Assembly: GCA_963555775.3 (NCBI GenBank)
Contig: CAUVWY020000004.1
Span: 62,001-126,000, forward strand
DNA length: 64,000 nt
Reading direction: 5' to 3'
Source: JAJEDW01 sp963555775
GTDB taxonomy: Bacteria; Acidobacteriota; Terriglobia; 20CM-2-55-15
A program made the translations under genes and the position numbers. The notes beneath the pieces were generated by a model. The model ran no database searches. It was not told the origin of the DNA and saw only the letters and a program-made list of their open reading frames with translations. Position 1 is the stretch's first letter; each line of letters begins with the position of its first letter. This document shows positions 7,895-15,861 of this stretch, piece after piece.

Positions 7895-8988
7895 CTAAAG
7901 GACCCGGACCTTGTCTACGGTCGGAATGGACTGCGTCAGCTTCCGAATCCGGCGAGTCAGCCGAGCCCGGACGTGCGGGCGGTTGTGGAGAGGCGCAAAC
8001 TCGATTTTCCGCTTCATATGCAGAATGCGTTCCACGGATCGGTCGATCTGCTTGCGCAGCTTCAGGTCGCCGCGCGCGGTCTCGAGGATCAGATCGTACG
8101 CCCGGTCGAGCAACGGCGTGGACTGGGAGAACATGACCATGTCATTGCCGGCCTGGATTGCTCCAAGGAACGTTCCCGGCGTCAGCCCGAGGCCCGTCAC
8201 GGCGCCCATCGTCAAATCGTCTGAAACGGCGACGCCCTCGAATCCGACAGCCTCCCTCAAGAGTCCCTGGATCACGCGATGCGAAAGGGAAGCCGGAAGG
8301 GGACGAATGTCACCCAGGGAGGGATAGTGGCCGTGGGATATGAGCACCATGTCCAGTCGCGTCTGCAACTCGTTGAATGGGACGACATCCTGGGCAATGA
8401 GTTCCCGGCGGGACCGTTCGATTCGAGGCAGCACGAAATGGGGGTCGCGCTTGGCCCCCCCAGGCCGGGAAAGTGGCGTCCACACGAAAGGAGCGCTTTC
8501 TTTTCGAATTCGTCGATGACCACCCTCCCGAGACGGCTCACCTCGATGGGCGCCGCGGCCAGGGCGCGTTCGCGCATGACGGATCCGGGCAAGCCCAGAT
8601 CGAGCACCGGTGTCAGATTGAGATTGAAACCGCAGGCATCGAGTTCCGATGCGATGAGCCGTGCGCCGGCACGTACCGCGGCCGTTCCCAGGTCGGCAAG
8701 CTCCGCAACCGACGGGATGGGGGCGACGACGTGCTTGAGGCGGTCCACGGCGCCGCCTTCCTGATTCATCGCCAGAAACACGGGGGGGTTCGCCTGCGAC
8801 TGCAGATGCAGATTCAGTTCGTATGTCCGATCGATGGACTGAACGTTGCGCTGAAGAAAGACGATGCCGCCGGGGCGGATACGCTCAAACCGGGCTTTCG
8901 TTTCCGCATCCGGCACCAACCCCTGAAACCCGACGAAGAAGAGTTGTCCGACGCGTTCTTCGAGTGTAAGGCGTCCTAAATCCTTCAT
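7895..8988 (-). CDS. nagZ: NagZ-like beta-N-acetylhexosaminidase, frame broken at a G7 run
   Basis: A glycoside hydrolase family 3 NagZ is encoded in two frames. The first part (8988 to about 8461) carries LTLEERVGQLFFVGF, FLAMNQEGGAVDRLKH and GRHFPGLGG. The second part (about 8461 to 7895) continues with RDPHFVLPRIE, LDMVLISHGHYP and GVAVSDDLTMGAV, where the first Asp of SDD is the expected nucleophile. The switch falls at seven consecutive G on the coding strand (8455-8461). One extra G would restore a single 364-residue protein of normal NagZ make-up. NagZ is cytoplasmic and acts in peptidoglycan recycling; no signal peptide is seen, as expected. The break may be a base-calling error or a real mutation. 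Confidence 0.8.
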
Positions 8989-9041
8989 GCCTACCGTGAA
9001 CTTCGGTCCGGGCGAAAGTCCAGGTCCGTTACTGGAACGCC

Positions 9042-11660
9042 TCAGCCCTTGCCGGCCGTGTTCTTGAGATCGGCCAGAATCTTCAGGGCATCGAGCGGAG
9101 AAGTCCGATCGACATCCACCTCGCTGAGGCGGGCCCTGACCTCTTCCTCCTCAGGAGAGAAGAGCGCCATTTGATTGATGACTATTTGTTTCTTCCGTCT
9201 GGCACGGACGGTCAGATTATCCGACAACTCGTGCTCGGTTTCCTCATGTTTTTTAAGAATCTCGCGAGCCCGGTCGACCACTGTGAGGGGTATTCCGGCC
9301 AGGCGGGCCACCTCGATTCCGTAGCTGCGGTTCGCGGCGCCGGCTTTGACCTTTCGAAGAAAAATGATTCGATTCTCAGTCTCCTTGACCGTGACGTGAA
9401 AGTTCCGGATCCCTGAAAGTAGATCCGCGAGTTCAGTCAACTCATGGTAATGCGTTGCAAACAGGGTCTTTGCTCCAATATGGGTCTGAATGTGCTCGAT
9501 CACCGCCCAGGCGATCGACAAGCCGTCGAAGGTGGCCGTGCCGCGCCCGATCTCATCCAGCACGATCAGGCTCCGCGGCGTGGCGCTGTTGAGAATGATG
9601 GCCGCCTCGGTCATTTCAACCATGAAGGTGGAGCGCCCGCGGGCCAGGTTGTCCGAAGCCCCGATTCGGGTGAACACGCGGTCCACGATCGGGAAACGAA
9701 CCCGCGTGGCCGGAACGAAGGATCCCATTTGCGCCATGATCACGATCAGGGCCGTCTGCCGGAGGAATGTCGATTTCCCGCCCATATTCGGTCCCGTGAT
9801 GAGGTGTATCCAGCTTTCCTTCGCATCCATCGACAAGTCGTTCGGTACAAACCGTTCGGCGCGGTGTTCTTCGGCGAGCATTTCGAGAACCGGATGACGG
9901 CCTCCTTCGATCAGCAGCGAATCATCGGTCGAAAACTCCGGTCTGGAATATCCGAACCGGCGCGCCTGTATGGCGAAACCTGACAGAACATCGCATTCGG
10001 CCACGACGCCGGCTGAGGTGCGAATCCGTGCCGCATTCGCACGAAGCCGGTCGCGCACCTGCTGAAACAGGTCCTTTTCCAATGCGATGATCTTTTCTTC
10101 GGCGCTCAAGATTTTTTCTTCGTATTCCTTCAGTTCCTCGGTGATAAACCGTTCGGCGTTCACCAGTGTCTGTTTCCGGATGTAGTCGTCGGGCACGAGG
10201 TGAAGGTTGGTCTTCGAAACTTCGATGTAGTATCCGAATACGCGATTGAAACGAACCTTCATGGACTGCACGCCCGTGCGCTCGCGCTCGCGTTTCTCCA
10301 AACCGGCCAGATAGCCCTTGCCGTTCCGCGACAACTGGCGCAGTTCGTCCAGTTTGGCGTTGTATCCGTTCCGAATCGTTCCACCGTCGTTCGGTGTCAA
10401 GGGGGGATCGTCGGCGATCGCGCGCGCCAGCAGGTCGTGAAGATCTTCCAAACGGTCGAGGCGTCGGGCCAGACCCTGAAACCGGGCTGCCTGAAGGGCT
10501 TCCAATCCGGCGCCCAGCGCGGGCAGTCGTTCAAAGGCGTTCCGAAGCGACACCAACTCGCGTGGACTCGCGGTTTGGACGGTCACCTTGCCGAGCAACC
10601 GCTCCATGTCCGGTAGACCGTCGAGACGGTCTCTCATGTCCTCGAGCACCGTCGATGAGGACACGAGTTCCTCGACGGCATCCTGCCGGTTGAGGATTTC
10701 GCCGCGATCGATCGCAGGGCGCACCAGCCAGTTTCGGACCAGGCGGGTGCCCATCCCCGTCGTCGTCCGATCGACGACCGAGAGCATGGTGTCGTTCCTG
10801 GTGCCATCCTCGGCGGACTCCAACAACTCCAGGTTGCGGATGGAAGACGCGTCCAACACCATGAAATCGGCCGCTTCGTCGCACCTCAGGCCGGTCACGT
10901 GTTCCAGCTTCGATTTCTGTGTCTGTCGCGCGTAGTGCACCAGGGCGCCCGCGGCGCCGATGGCCAGATCCTTTCCGGTACAACCGAAGCCGTCGAGGCC
11001 CACCGTTCCGAATTGCTCTTTCAGCAGGCGGGTTGCCGAGTCGCGATCGAAGATCCATTCGTCCATCGGAGTCCGCATGCAGTCGTCGAAATCCGGGGGC
11101 TCCCAGCCGGGGGAGCGCGGATAAAGCATTTCTTTCGGCCGGAAATGCTCGACATCGAGGCGCAACCGATCCCAACCCTCATCGGGTCCCGCCTGGAACG
11201 CCCGGAACTCCCCGGTGGACAGGTCCAGAAAAGCCGCGCCGAGATGCCCATCCTGCTCGATCAACCCCAGCAGGAAGTTGTTCTCGCCGGGCTTGAGGAC
11301 CGTCGTGTCCATCACGGTTCCCGGCGTGATGACCCGGGTGATCTTTCGAGGCACCAGAGTGACGCCCTTCCTGGGCGGTTCGGTCTGGTCGCAGATGGCA
11401 ACCTTGTAGCCTTTGCGCAGCAGACGGGCCACGTAGCCCTCCGCGGCATGGTAGGGAACACCGCACATCGGTATGGAATTCTGCCGCGACGTCAGCGTGA
11501 TCTCCAGCTCTCGCGCCGCCGTCACGGCATCGTCAAAGAACATTTCGTAGAAATCTCCAAGCCGGAACAGGAGCAAGGTGTCGGGTACCTCTTCCTTGAT
11601 GGCGTGGTATTGCCGCATCATCGGGGTGCTCTCGGACGTGGACTTGGATTTCGGTGACAT
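9042..11660 (-). CDS. mutS: MutS DNA mismatch recognition ATPase
   Basis: 872 residues from the ATG at 11660 (MSPKSKSTSES). An in-frame ATG further upstream would overlap tsaB and lies before the promoter. The mismatch-reading Phe-X-Glu motif is present in RLGDFYEMFFDDA. The ATPase has Walker A GPNMGGKSTFLRQ, a Walker B region LIVLDEIGRGTATFDGLSIA, and FATHYHELTEL. Near the C-terminus QMALF resembles the beta-clamp-binding box. MutS scans DNA for mispairs; no mutL is seen in the window. It diverges from tsaB across 49 bases containing a shared AT-rich -10 region. Confidence 0.97.
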   Translation of the reverse strand: MSPKSKSTSESTPMMRQYHAIKEEVPDTLLLFRLGDFYEMFFDDAVTAARELEITLTSRQNSIPMCGVPYHAAEGYVARLLRKGYKVAICDQTEPPRKGVTLVPRKITRVITPGTVMDTTVLKPGENNFLLGLIEQDGHLGAAFLDLSTGEFRAFQAGPDEGWDRLRLDVEHFRPKEMLYPRSPGWEPPDFDDCMRTPMDEWIFDRDSATRLLKEQFGTVGLDGFGCTGKDLAIGAAGALVHYARQTQKSKLEHVTGLRCDEAADFMVLDASSIRNLELLESAEDGTRNDTMLSVVDRTTTGMGTRLVRNWLVRPAIDRGEILNRQDAVEELVSSSTVLEDMRDRLDGLPDMERLLGKVTVQTASPRELVSLRNAFERLPALGAGLEALQAARFQGLARRLDRLEDLHDLLARAIADDPPLTPNDGGTIRNGYNAKLDELRQLSRNGKGYLAGLEKRERERTGVQSMKVRFNRVFGYYIEVSKTNLHLVPDDYIRKQTLVNAERFITEELKEYEEKILSAEEKIIALEKDLFQQVRDRLRANAARIRTSAGVVAECDVLSGFAIQARRFGYSRPEFSTDDSLLIEGGRHPVLEMLAEEHRAERFVPNDLSMDAKESWIHLITGPNMGGKSTFLRQTALIVIMAQMGSFVPATRVRFPIVDRVFTRIGASDNLARGRSTFMVEMTEAAIILNSATPRSLIVLDEIGRGTATFDGLSIAWAVIEHIQTHIGAKTLFATHYHELTELADLLSGIRNFHVTVKETENRIIFLRKVKAGAANRSYGIEVARLAGIPLTVVDRAREILKKHEETEHELSDNLTVRARRKKQIVINQMALFSPEEEEVRARLSEVDVDRTSPLDALKILADLKNTAGKG

Positions 11661-11683
11661 GCTCTTTTTGATTTGAAGCCCTC

Positions 11684-11690
11684 TATAATA
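11684..11690. promoter_or_regulatory. Shared -10 region between mutS and tsaB
   Basis: TATAAT at 11684-11689 is a perfect forward -10 box, 11 bases before the first tsaB ATG (11701). The complementary strand reads TATTAT over 11690-11685, 24 bases before the mutS ATG. No good -35 hexamer is visible at 16-18 bases in the forward direction. With such a short spacer the tsaB transcript would have almost no leader. Confidence 0.45.
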
Positions 11691-11709
11691 CGGGGATCGG
11701 ATGGTTTCC

Positions 11710-12372
11710 ATGAACATACTGGCTGTCGATACCGGTTCCGAACATGGTAGCGCGGCGGTTCGGATGGGTGGGGCCGTGGTCGCGGAGATTCGTCCGGAAA
11801 CCTCGCTTCAATATTCCGAACATCTGTTCGAGTCCATCGACGCTCTACTCGATCAAGCCGGGATCCCACTGGACGACATCGACCTGTTTGCCGCGGTTCG
11901 GGGTCCGGGATCGTTTACCGGACTTCGTGTCGGTCTTGCGGCAATGGATGGATTTGCATTCGCGAGGGGGAAGGAGACAGCCGGAGTGTCCGCGCTCGCG
12001 GCCCTGGCATGGCAGGTGGGTGCGGTCAACGGATCGATCGTCCCGATTCTGGATGCCCGGCGGGGGGAAATCTACGGTGCGGTCTACGAGCGGCGGGGGG
12101 AAGAACTCGTTGAAGTGACGCCCGCGGCCGTGCTACAACCCGCCGAGTGGCTCCGCACTCTTTCCGGAGACGCGAAATACTTCTGCGGCGGCGGAGCCGA
12201 GATCCATCGGATCCTGATCGAAACGCACGAAGAGTGGACGGTGGTTCAGGTCAGTCCGTATCTGGCGGCGACTATCGCGGAAATGGTGGGCAGAGGAAAT
12301 GGGGAAGCCCTCGAACCGTTGTACATTCGCCGAACCGCCGCCGAGATCCACCTCATGAAGGCACAATCTTGA
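11710..12372 (+). CDS. tsaB: TsaB, tRNA t6A threonylcarbamoyltransferase subunit
   Basis: 220 residues from the ATG at 11710 (MNILAVDTGSEHGSAAV); an in-frame ATG three codons earlier is also possible. The TsaB signature RGPGSFTGLRVGLAA is intact, as is the ASKHA-type N-terminal IL-AVDTG strand. TsaB is the scaffold partner of TsaD in transferring the threonylcarbamoyl group to A37 of ANN-decoding tRNAs; the group is supplied by the Sua5-family enzyme encoded at 4261. rimI follows after 7 bases, the common tsaB-rimI arrangement. The length is normal. Confidence 0.93.
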   Translation: MNILAVDTGSEHGSAAVRMGGAVVAEIRPETSLQYSEHLFESIDALLDQAGIPLDDIDLFAAVRGPGSFTGLRVGLAAMDGFAFARGKETAGVSALAALAWQVGAVNGSIVPILDARRGEIYGAVYERRGEELVEVTPAAVLQPAEWLRTLSGDAKYFCGGGAEIHRILIETHEEWTVVQVSPYLAATIAEMVGRGNGEALEPLYIRRTAAEIHLMKAQS

Positions 12373-12379
12373 AGGCGCA

Positions 12380-12868
12380 ATGAAGACATCCTCGGTTACG
12401 ATCCGATTTGCAGACCCGAAGGATATCGACCGAATCGTCGACATTGAGCGGTCATGGGTCCATCTGTCCCACTGGTCCATCGACGCGTATCGCCGCCTCC
12501 TGAAAGACGACAGCTTTACGACAAGCCTGGTTGCCGAGACCGAAGCCCTGGATGAACGAGCCGGCGGACACGGACGAATCGTGGGTTTCGTGATTTTCCA
12601 TGCGTCGGGCAACACCGCCGAGATTTACAACATCGCAGTCGAGCGCGGTCACGCGCGTCTTGGAATCGGAGGGGCGTTGATGAAGGGAGTCATTGAGCTG
12701 TCCCGCGGCGATGGGGCCCGAAAGTTGACGCTGGAGGTTCGGAAGTCCAACTCCAACGCAATTGGCTTCTACCGGGAATTCAAGTTTCAAATCAGCGGTG
12801 AGCGACTCCACTATTACTCCAATCCGGTGGAAGATGCTTATGTGATGGAGAAAGATCTCCGCCTGTGA
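12380..12868 (+). CDS. rimI: RimI-like GNAT N-acetyltransferase
   Basis: 162 residues. It has the GNAT fold with IRFADPKDIDRIVDIERS at the N-terminus, an acetyl-CoA loop around HARLGIGGALMKGVIE, and the late motif SNSNAIGFYREFKFQISGER. RimI acetylates the N-terminal alanine of ribosomal protein S18; position directly after tsaB (7-base gap, GAAGGCG ahead of the ATG) is the standard context and supports that role. An acidic insert around residues 53-63 (ETEALDERAGG) is longer than in E. coli RimI, so a different protein substrate cannot be excluded. Confidence 0.85.
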   Translation: MKTSSVTIRFADPKDIDRIVDIERSWVHLSHWSIDAYRRLLKDDSFTTSLVAETEALDERAGGHGRIVGFVIFHASGNTAEIYNIAVERGHARLGIGGALMKGVIELSRGDGARKLTLEVRKSNSNAIGFYREFKFQISGERLHYYSNPVEDAYVMEKDLRL

Positions 12869-12948
12869 GCCACTCGCGAAAGTTCCGGATACTTTCCATT
12901 GAATCGTCTCAAAATCGTGTGCTAGGGTTGCCGAGGACCAACAGTCGG

Positions 12949-12995
12949 CGGTAGAACCCCGCGCGCGACCCTCGAGAGTTCTATCACGGGCTGCC
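12949..12995 (-). repeat. Dispersed GC-rich repeat, copy A
   Basis: On the reverse strand this reads GGCAGCCCGTG, then TCGAGGGTCGCGCGCGGGG and TTCTACCG. The same core occurs at 39036-39076 (reverse) and 51260-51306 (forward). Copy A also forms a hairpin through GGTAGAAC/GTTCTATC and the outer GTCGGC/GCCGAC. It sits in the 169-base gap between rimI and the DUF465 gene. Nothing else is recognisable in that gap. Confidence 0.55.
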
Positions 12996-13037
12996 GACCA
13001 CGAAATGCCGTTTACCAACCAGGGAGGCGCTCGCTTT

Positions 13038-13280
13038 ATGACGCATGATGAGGAAATCAGGGCACATCTTTTCTCCACCAACCTCGAATTCCGGCGTCTC
13101 GTTGACGAACATCACTCATACGAGGCCAAGCTCCAGTCGCTTATTGGACAAACGCAGTTCACACCGGAGCAACAGCTCGAACAAGTGAATCTCAAGAAAA
13201 GGAAACTGTATCTGAAAGATCAAATGAGCCAGATGATTCAGGACTATCGACACCAACACGCCGAAGCGCCGCAAACCTGA
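13038..13280 (+). CDS. DUF465 (YdcH-like) small coiled protein
   Basis: 80 residues from the ATG at 13038, preceded by AGGGAGG at 13021-13027; an in-frame ATG at 13005 lacks such a site. It is a predicted helical hairpin, with EFRRLVDEHHSYEAKLQSL followed by LEQVNLKKRKLYLKDQMSQM. This matches the DUF465/YdcH family (E..F..L...H..L...I; LK..KL.LKD.I..M). The function is unknown. It stands alone between rimI and psd. The usual invariant Lys-Leu-X-X-Lys-Asp segment is present and the length is typical. Confidence 0.85.
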   Translation: MTHDEEIRAHLFSTNLEFRRLVDEHHSYEAKLQSLIGQTQFTPEQQLEQVNLKKRKLYLKDQMSQMIQDYRHQHAEAPQT

Positions 13281-13390
13281 TTCCCGTATTTCGTTCCACG
13301 TTGCCCGGCCCCGTGCAACAGGGTGCGGAAAAGAGGACTCGCGGCCTCACACTGGATAACGCGGTCAATCTGCGCTACTCTGCCGGTCTG

Positions 13391-14014
13391 ATGGCGAAAG
13401 ACGGGATCTATTTTCTGATACCGCTGGCTGCTGCATCGGCGATTGCCTTCTGGCTCGAGTGGGCCGCCGCGGCCTGCGTCATCGCCCTGGTAGGGCTTTT
13501 CGTCGCGTACTTCTTTCGGGACCCCCACCGGGCGATCCCCTCCGATCCGGGTATAATCGTCTCTCCAGCCGATGGCAGAGTCGTTAGAATAGAAGCTGAA
13601 GGCAACGACATCCGAGTCAGTATTTTCTTGTCGATCTTCAACGTTCACGTCAATCGGGCGCCGATCGGCGGACGGGTTGAAAGCGTCCGGTATCGCAAGG
13701 GACGGTTCCTGGCGGCATTCGATCCCCGCGCCAGTGTCGAAAACGAACGGAACACACTGACGATGGAAGGCGACGGCATACGCCTGGAATGTACGCAAAT
13801 CGCGGGTCTGGTCGCGCGGCGCATTGTCTGCCGCGCCAAGGCCGGAGACACGCTTGGACGCGGCGAGAGGTTCGGGCTGATTCGATTCGGGTCTCGGGCC
13901 GACCTGTTGTTGCCATCCAACGTGGAACTGGGGATTCGGGTAGGCGACAGGATTCAGGGAGGACGCTCCGTAATCGGCCGCATCACCGCCGAGGAGACCC
14001 GGCAGACAGCATGA
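13391..14014 (+). CDS. psd: Phosphatidylserine decarboxylase proenzyme (short form)
   Basis: 207 residues from the ATG at 13391, the usual start for the short Psd type; an in-frame start at 13301 would add 30 residues. A hydrophobic hairpin at residues 5-45 anchors it to the membrane, then YFFRDPHRAIP, SPADGRVV and FLSIFNVHVNRAPI follow. The self-cleavage site is FGSR near residue 176, where Ser becomes the pyruvoyl group. Psd converts phosphatidylserine to phosphatidylethanolamine. Its TGA overlaps the pssA ATG (ATGA), so the two steps of the pathway are translationally linked. No strong Shine-Dalgarno is seen at 13391. Confidence 0.92.
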   Translation: MAKDGIYFLIPLAAASAIAFWLEWAAAACVIALVGLFVAYFFRDPHRAIPSDPGIIVSPADGRVVRIEAEGNDIRVSIFLSIFNVHVNRAPIGGRVESVRYRKGRFLAAFDPRASVENERNTLTMEGDGIRLECTQIAGLVARRIVCRAKAGDTLGRGERFGLIRFGSRADLLLPSNVELGIRVGDRIQGGRSVIGRITAEETRQTA

Positions 14015-14862
14015 CCAGCCCAACAACCGGCAGACGGCGGCTACGCGACCGCCCACGCATTCGCACGGGCCTTTCCATCGTACCCAGCCTGTTCACCATC
14101 GGTAACATGTTTGCCGGGTACTATTCGATTGCGTCCACGTTGAACGGCAACTACGACTACGCTGCGATCGCAATCGGCGTGGGCGCGGTGCTCGATATGA
14201 TGGACGGACGAATCGCACGGATGACGGGCACCGCCAGCGAATTCGGGATGCATCTGGACTCTCTTGCCGATGTGCTTACATTTGGCGTCGCGCCCGCGAT
14301 TCTGGCGCTGAACTGGGGCGTCATCTCGCTGGCGGAAACCCGCGCCGATATCTTTCAGGACGTTTACAAACTCGGCTGGCTGGTCACATTCGGATTCATG
14401 ATCGCCGGCACGTTGCGCCTTGCGCGATTCAACGTCATGGCGTTGAAACCGTCTGACCACGGGGCTTCCAAAAGGCACTTTGCGGGACTCCCGATTCCCG
14501 CGGCGGCCGTGGTTGTTGCCGCGATCGTGCATTTTCACAAGACTCCCATTACCGAGGCCGGGGCCACATTGCTCTGGTGCGTCCTGATCGCGACGCTGTC
14601 GTTCCTGATGATCAGTACGGTTCGCTACCCCAGCTTCAAGGATGTCGACCTGAAGAAACCTCTTCCCAGGCTGGCCCTTTTCGGTGGCGCGATGGTCATC
14701 GGACTGATTGCGTTCTACTCTGAAGAGACCCTGCTCATAATTGCTACCGTCTACATGGGCTCGGGGCCGGTGTCACGAATCGTCCAACTGGTTCGCAGCA
14801 GCCGGCATCAGGGTGACCCAATCTCCGGCAGGCATTCCGCGCGGCGCGGGGACCTTTCGTGA
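14011..14862 (+). CDS. pssA: CDP-diacylglycerol-serine O-phosphatidyltransferase
   Basis: 283 residues from the ATG at 14011, overlapping the psd stop. The CDP-alcohol phosphotransferase signature is complete: MDGRIARMTGTASEFGMHLD followed by SLAD. About eight membrane helices follow from SLFTIGNMFAGYYSIAS onward. It joins serine to CDP-diacylglycerol, giving the substrate for Psd. The C-terminal 25 residues (from QLVRSSRHQGD) are polar. The stop TGA overlaps the GTG start of a 48-codon ORF (GTGA), continuing the chain of coupled genes. Confidence 0.93.
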   Translation: MTSPTTGRRRLRDRPRIRTGLSIVPSLFTIGNMFAGYYSIASTLNGNYDYAAIAIGVGAVLDMMDGRIARMTGTASEFGMHLDSLADVLTFGVAPAILALNWGVISLAETRADIFQDVYKLGWLVTFGFMIAGTLRLARFNVMALKPSDHGASKRHFAGLPIPAAAVVVAAIVHFHKTPITEAGATLLWCVLIATLSFLMISTVRYPSFKDVDLKKPLPRLALFGGAMVIGLIAFYSEETLLIIATVYMGSGPVSRIVQLVRSSRHQGDPISGRHSARRGDLS

Positions 14863-15005
14863 CTGGCGAGAGGGCTCCTGGCGCCATCCTGAAAGCCGCG
14901 ATTCCCGGATCGACGCCGCCGATCGTGGAAGAACCCCGGCATGTTCTGGAATACAGCCCGAGGGTCCGGCGTCTCACCAATCACGACAACGGCTTCAAGG
15001 CATGA
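14859..15005 (+). CDS. Candidate small protein (48 residues), coupled on both sides
   Basis: An open frame of 48 codons starts with GTG at 14859 inside the pssA stop (GTGA) and ends with TGA at 15003-15005, overlapping the next gene's ATG at 15002 (ATGA). GGGGAC lies about seven bases before the GTG. The product is basic and soluble, with TPPIVEEPRHVLEYSPRV in the middle and no membrane helix. I do not recognise the family. The exact fit between two genes, using the same overlap signals as its neighbours, suggests real translation, either for the peptide itself or to carry ribosomes to the next gene. Confidence 0.5.
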   Translation: MTGERAPGAILKAAIPGSTPPIVEEPRHVLEYSPRVRRLTNHDNGFKA

Positions 15006-15838
15006 AAACCGCTTCGGACTGTCTGGCGGCCGCGTTCGGAGCGGCATTCCGGCGCGTTCACCTTCTTCTGCTGGACATGGTTGCAAAGGGCGTCTGGATC
15101 GTCGGATCCGGCGTTGTTCTCTGGGCGTCGGGCTTGTGGTTCTTCTGGAACGTCCGGCTGACCGATTCGGAACTCGCCGCTGTTGAGAGCGGGTTTCCAC
15201 TCCTGGTCTCGCTGGCGCTGTTTGAGGCGGTCGTGGACCACTTGCCCCTGTTGGGATGGAGTATCGTTGCCGGAGCGACCGCCTGCCTGCTCCTGTGGAC
15301 CGCCATAGAGGCGTTCGTTCGGGGAGGAATCCTGCCGGTGACCGGAAATACACTCCTCGGAGATGCATTCGAGCATTTTCCTCTCTACCTGGCGACGGGA
15401 ATCCTCCGTCGGCTGATATTGCTTCTCACGGCTATTTCGATCGGAGTCATCGTCCTTGGACCACTCCTGACAAGCCCGGTGGCAGAATGGACGAGTGTAT
15501 GGCCGAGTGTCCAGTGGCCGGTCGTCGCCGGGGCAATACCGATCGCTTTCATGGCTCTTTTCCTGGCGATTCTGGACACGCTGACACGTAGCCGTGCGCT
15601 CCAGCTTCTGGGGCCGTCGTTACCGTCAGTCCTGTTGATCGTCCTTTTTCCGATCGTCCTGGAAGCGTCGATCTGGAGCTTGGCAATCGCGGTATTTGCG
15701 ATAGCGATCACCTCGGCGGTGGCGCCGGGGGCAGTGTTGGCATTGGCCGCCATTTTTGTCGCCGGTATGAGCGTCGTTCACAGCTACCTGCTGCTCGTGC
15801 GGTACCAGGCGGTAGGTATAATGCAGCGCGATTCCTGA
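15002..15838 (+). CDS. Multi-pass membrane protein of unknown function
   Basis: 278 residues from the ATG at 15002; the frame is open further upstream but that part overlaps pssA and the small ORF. Six or seven hydrophobic segments can be seen, including GVWIVGSGVVLWASGLWFFW, LGWSIVAGATACLLLW, LRRLILLLTAISIGVIVL, IPIAFMALFLAILDTL and two near the C-terminus. The layout resembles bacterial proteins of the DUF4013/glycerophosphoryl-synthase-like membrane type, but no motif fixes a family. It is coupled to the upstream small ORF and lies between phospholipid genes and guaA. A role in membrane lipids is only a guess from context. Confidence 0.6.
   Translation: MKTASDCLAAAFGAAFRRVHLLLLDMVAKGVWIVGSGVVLWASGLWFFWNVRLTDSELAAVESGFPLLVSLALFEAVVDHLPLLGWSIVAGATACLLLWTAIEAFVRGGILPVTGNTLLGDAFEHFPLYLATGILRRLILLLTAISIGVIVLGPLLTSPVAEWTSVWPSVQWPVVAGAIPIAFMALFLAILDTLTRSRALQLLGPSLPSVLLIVLFPIVLEASIWSLAIAVFAIAITSAVAPGAVLALAAIFVAGMSVVHSYLLLVRYQAVGIMQRDS
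15817..15822 (+). promoter_or_regulatory. Putative guaA -10 box
   Basis: A perfect TATAAT lies within the last codons of the upstream membrane-protein gene, 39 bases before the guaA ATG. The guaA leader then carries CGGAG about 13 bases before the start. No convincing -35 is visible at 16-18 bases, so strength is uncertain. Confidence 0.35.
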
Positions 15839-15861
15839 ACAGAACGGAGTAACCATCGAAC

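Noticed and set aside
6767..8224. Forward open frame of 485 codons opposite the dioxygenase and nagZ genes
   Set aside because: Antisense shadow; no recognisable domains, while the reverse strand encodes LigB-type and NagZ motifs.
8455..8461. Programmed frameshift in nagZ
   Set aside because: G GGG GGG could slip, but NagZ is not known to be expressed this way and the first frame runs on for about 60 codons without a stop. Mutation or base-calling error is simpler.
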